Assembly (NCBI GenBank): GCA_029857875.1
Contig: JAOUGB010000065.1
Span: forward strand, 1-8,975
Direction of reading: 5' to 3'
Length of the DNA: 8,975 nt
Source: Desulfobacteraceae bacterium
Lineage (GTDB): Bacteria; Desulfobacterota; Desulfobacteria; Desulfobacterales; UBA11574
The notes under the pieces are model-generated. The model had not been told where the DNA came from, did not search any database, and was given only the letters and a program-made list of their open reading frames with translations. Below are positions 6,294-8,975 of this stretch, in pieces (the first letter of the stretch is position 1; the number at the start of each line of letters is the position of its first letter). The translations under genes and the position numbers were made by a program.

Positions 6294-7970
6294 ATGACCC
6301 GTGGCAATACCTTTCTGGCAGCACTCCTGTGGTCGGTCATTGCCTTTCTCGTGCTTTATCCGCTGTCAATTCTGGTGCTGGAAAGCTTTAAAATCTCCGG
6401 AACCGGCGGCACGGGGCTATCCAATTATCTAGAATTCTTCAAAGACACCTATTATCTTAAAACCTTTGGAAATACCCTGGTCCTAAGCACGCTGGTGCTA
6501 CTGACGACCACCCTGTTCGGAGTGCCCCTAGCCTACATCCTGGCGAGATACAGACAAAGAGGGAAGACAATTTTCACAGCCCTGATCCTTTTGCCGATTG
6601 TTTTACCCGCTTACGCCGGCGTATTTGCATTTATCATCTTTTTCGGCAGGTTCGGAACGCTGAACCTGCTCCTCATGGAAGCGGGGCTGATCAAGGACCC
6701 CATCAATTTCATTTACGGACTACACGGACTGGTATTCGTTCAATCCCTGCACATGCTCCCTTTTATCGTCCTCAGTCTTGCCGCAGGTTTCACCACCATA
6801 GACCCCTGCTTTGAAGAAGCCGCCGAAATGGAGGGAGCGAGCGGCTTTTGGAGATTCCTCACCGTCACGTTGCCGCTCTGCACGCCAACTTATATGGCGG
6901 GCGCCGTCATCGTATTCCTGTGGCCTTTTACGGACTGGCTCACGCCGTTGATTTTGGGACAGGTGGACTTTCTTCCTTCGGTTGCGTACATCAACATCGC
7001 CTATCACTTTACCGACATGTATCGCAAGTACATGGGAATTGTGGCGGTGGTCGTTTCTTCCATTGTTTGCATTACCCTCTTTTTGCTTGCCAGATGGTGG
7101 GTCGAGAAGAAAAAGTATACCGGCCTCTCCAAAGGGACAACGTCTGAAGGGAGAGTGATCGAACCAGGCCTGTTGATGACAGTGCTCTCGTATCTGTACA
7201 TGGGTTTTATCGCTGCCCTCGTCCTGATAATTCCGACTGTTCTGGGGCTGGCCGCTTTTTCCAGAAGATGGGTCCTTGAGCCGTTTCCAACCTATTGGAC
7301 CCTCGAAAATTTCAGGGTAATTCTTCTGGAATCCCCGCTTTTGATAAAAAACTCCTTCGTCTTCAGCGGGATCGCTTTGCTTTTCGGGATCGCCTTCGGG
7401 CTTCCGGCTGCCTATCTCATCGTTCGCACCCGTGTTCCGGGGAGAAATGCCCTCGACTTTGTGATCACCCTGATGCTGGCTTTCCCAGGTATGGCGGTGG
7501 GCGTGAGTTATCTCCTGGCATTTTGGAAAGAGATACCCTTAGCCACGTATTGGATCATCATGCCGCTGGCCCTCTTTGCACGGCGGCTCCCCTACTTTTT
7601 GCGGATGGCGCATTCCTCCTACTTGCAGCTGGATGTTTCGCTCGAGGAAGCTTCCGAAGTATCGGGTGCGGGTAAACTCAGAACTTTTTTCTATATATCT
7701 TTGCCTCTGCTGGTCAAAGGGGTGCTCGTCGGCGTGGTGATGTTTTTCATCATGGCGTTTCAGGAAATTTCTACCGCGATATTCCTTTATCGAGGTGGAT
7801 GGGAAACCTTGCCCATCGGAATCTATTTGAACTGGCACCGCGGCATGGAGTTCGGCATCGCCGCTGCCATGGCTTTTCTGATGATTGTGATCACATTTAT
7901 TCTTCTGCTGACCATCGCAAGAATCAGCGGGGGCGTCCTTAAAGCTGCCTGGGGCCCCGGCAGCACGTAA
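6294..7970 (+). CDS. Fused double-domain ABC transporter permease (AfuB/FbpB type)
   Basis: A 558-residue inner-membrane permease made of two binding-protein-dependent permease domains in one chain, as in FbpB, AfuB and ThiP. The first helix is at about 8-29. Domain 1 spans about 60-270 and domain 2 about 350-545, joined by a charged loop (268-292) and another helix (295-322). Each domain has the cytoplasmic EAA loop that docks on the ATPase: EEAAEMEGASGFWRFLTVTL (174-193) and EEASEVSGAGKLRTFFYISL (451-470), both with the conserved Gly. About a dozen hydrophobic segments are visible. The length is usual for the fused type. It lies 280 bp after the binding-protein gene and 69 bp before the ATPase gene on the same strand, so the three form one transport system. 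A GC-rich hairpin overlaps its last codons. Confidence 0.93.
   Translation: MTRGNTFLAALLWSVIAFLVLYPLSILVLESFKISGTGGTGLSNYLEFFKDTYYLKTFGNTLVLSTLVLLTTTLFGVPLAYILARYRQRGKTIFTALILLPIVLPAYAGVFAFIIFFGRFGTLNLLLMEAGLIKDPINFIYGLHGLVFVQSLHMLPFIVLSLAAGFTTIDPCFEEAAEMEGASGFWRFLTVTLPLCTPTYMAGAVIVFLWPFTDWLTPLILGQVDFLPSVAYINIAYHFTDMYRKYMGIVAVVVSSIVCITLFLLARWWVEKKKYTGLSKGTTSEGRVIEPGLLMTVLSYLYMGFIAALVLIIPTVLGLAAFSRRWVLEPFPTYWTLENFRVILLESPLLIKNSFVFSGIALLFGIAFGLPAAYLIVRTRVPGRNALDFVITLMLAFPGMAVGVSYLLAFWKEIPLATYWIIMPLALFARRLPYFLRMAHSSYLQLDVSLEEASEVSGAGKLRTFFYISLPLLVKGVLVGVVMFFIMAFQEISTAIFLYRGGWETLPIGIYLNWHRGMEFGIAAAMAFLMIVITFILLLTIARISGGVLKAAWGPGST
7944..7964 (+). repeat. GC-rich hairpin at the 3' end of the permease gene
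   Basis: GCTGCC (7944-7949) pairs with GGCAGC (7959-7964), enclosing a T and GGGGCCCC. It finishes three bases before the TAA. Only a short A-run follows and no T-run, so it is not a standard terminator. It may protect the upstream mRNA or simply reflect the codons for AAWGPGS. Confidence 0.4.
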
Positions 7971-8039
7971 AAACCGGATTTGCGCAACACGCCTGGAACG
8001 CATGCCGAATATTGGCGATCATTTAAGGGGACAAATTCA

Positions 8040-8975
8040 ATGGCATTTATAGAAATCCAAAACCTGTTCAAGCGCTTTAAAAAGGTCGTGGCAGTCAATC
8101 ACATAAAGCTCGAAGTGAACGAGGGTGAACTGCTGACGCTATTAGGACCCAGCGGATGCGGGAAAACAACCATCTTGCGCTGCATCGCGGGACTGGAAAC
8201 ACCGGAGGAGGGAGACATCATTATTGACGGCAAGCCGATGCTTTCAAAAGGATTTGTACAGCCGTCTAAAAGGGGAATCGGCATGGTATTCCAAAACTAT
8301 GCCGTATGGCCGCATATGAAAGTGTACAACAATATCATTTACGGCTTGAAAATCGAGAGGATGCCCAAGCGGGACATCCAAAAGAAGGCTCAACAGATAT
8401 TGGAATTGGTGGGTTTGGATGGCCTGGAAGAGCGGTACCCGGCTCAATTGAGCGGCGGGCAACAGCAACGGGTGGCGCTCGCTCGCGCGCTTGTGAGTAA
8501 CCCCAAAGTACTGCTATTGGATGAACCGCTGAGTAACCTGGATGCCAAACTCAGAGAAGAATTGAGATTTGAAATCAAGAGCCTGGTTAGACGTATGGGC
8601 ATCACGTCGGTCTATGTTACCCACGACCAGGCGGAGGCGATGGTTATTTCTGATCGAATCGCCGTCATGGATTCGGGGAACTTGGTGCAAATCGGCACTC
8701 CAGAGGAGATTTATGAAAAGCCCGCCAATAAGTTTGTCGCCGATTTTATCGGCACCATGAACTTTATGTCCGGGGAGGTCGTCCAGGTCGTCCAGGATAC
8801 GGATTCGGTTTACGTCCGCACCGAATTTAGCGAGAAGATGCTGTGTAAGACGTCCAGCATCACGGCAATAACACCGGGGGGGAAAGTGTACGCATCGATA
8901 CGCCCTGAAGATGTTGAAATTATTACGGAACCCACTCAAGATATGGAGAACCTGTTCAAGGGTATTATTGCCCAT
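8040..8975 (+). CDS. ABC transporter ATP-binding protein (PotA/FbpC/AfuC type), 3' end beyond the window
   Basis: Open to the window edge: 312 codons are present and the stop is missing. It powers the importer by ATP hydrolysis on the cytoplasmic side. It starts MAFIEIQNLFKRF at ATG 8040, with AAGGGGA (8025-8031) as ribosome binding site. Motifs are Walker A GPSGCGKT (36-43), Q-loop VFQNYAVWPHM (83-93, Q85), signature LSGGQQQR (137-144), Walker B LLLDEP (158-163), D-loop SNLD (165-168) and H-loop His195 (VTHDQAEAM). After about 240 comes a C-terminal OB-fold/TOBE-like regulatory region with IRPEDVEI (287-294), typical of the spermidine, iron and sugar-phosphate ATPase group. Relatives are about 340-370 residues, so some 30-60 are missing. 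All catalytic residues seen are intact. It does not reveal the substrate. Confidence 0.95.
   Translation, partial: MAFIEIQNLFKRFKKVVAVNHIKLEVNEGELLTLLGPSGCGKTTILRCIAGLETPEEGDIIIDGKPMLSKGFVQPSKRGIGMVFQNYAVWPHMKVYNNIIYGLKIERMPKRDIQKKAQQILELVGLDGLEERYPAQLSGGQQQRVALARALVSNPKVLLLDEPLSNLDAKLREELRFEIKSLVRRMGITSVYVTHDQAEAMVISDRIAVMDSGNLVQIGTPEEIYEKPANKFVADFIGTMNFMSGEVVQVVQDTDSVYVRTEFSEKMLCKTSSITAITPGGKVYASIRPEDVEIITEPTQDMENLFKGIIAH

Noticed and set aside
8779..8796. Tandem GTCGTCCAG repeat inside the ATPase gene
   Set aside because: Two copies encoding VVQVVQ in a beta-strand region; an ordinary coding coincidence.

Overview
The window looks like a chromosomal segment of a Gram-negative bacterium, most likely a sulfate-reducer or syntroph of the old Deltaproteobacteria (Desulfobacterota). 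This is an inference from style only: a hybrid histidine kinase behind a sigma-54-type promoter, long AT-rich intergenic stretches, an IS3-family remnant, GC-rich dispersed palindromes and an ABC transporter with a lipid-free periplasmic binding protein. No rRNA, tRNA or CRISPR array was seen.

Left part (1-2180), minus strand. A 601-residue hybrid sensor histidine kinase (HAMP-like, PAS, HisKA, HATPase, receiver) starts at a GTG at 2002. It has a near-consensus -24/-12 promoter at 2040-2056 and, further upstream, three tandem 22-bp palindromic repeats at 2108-2173, placed where a sigma-54 enhancer-binding activator would bind. A small unrecognised ORF overlaps its 3' end.

Middle part (2174-4711). 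About 1 kb of AT-rich DNA has no convincing gene; its one oddity is a 13-nt perfect anti-Shine-Dalgarno match at 2734-2746. Then comes a secreted calcineurin-like metallophosphoesterase (3234-4268, plus). Nine bases after its stop lies a 254-bp IS3-family remnant with both terminal inverted repeats, the first codons of orfA and the last ~50 codons of orfB.

Right part (4712-8975), plus strand. A three-gene ABC importer of the AfuABC/FbpABC type: a periplasmic binding protein with an extra helical C-terminal tail, a fused double-domain permease and an ATPase cut by the window end. The binding-protein gene is separated from the permease by 280 bp holding four successive hairpin-forming palindromes, an arrangement like the REP elements that set binding-protein excess in other ABC operons. 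The substrate is not readable from sequence: ferric iron is the default for the family, but relatives import hexose phosphates, phosphoglycerate or aminoethylphosphonate, and a secreted phosphoesterase sits upstream on the same strand. Nothing here is clearly a new biological system; the best leads are the kinase control region and the palindrome-filled operon gap.
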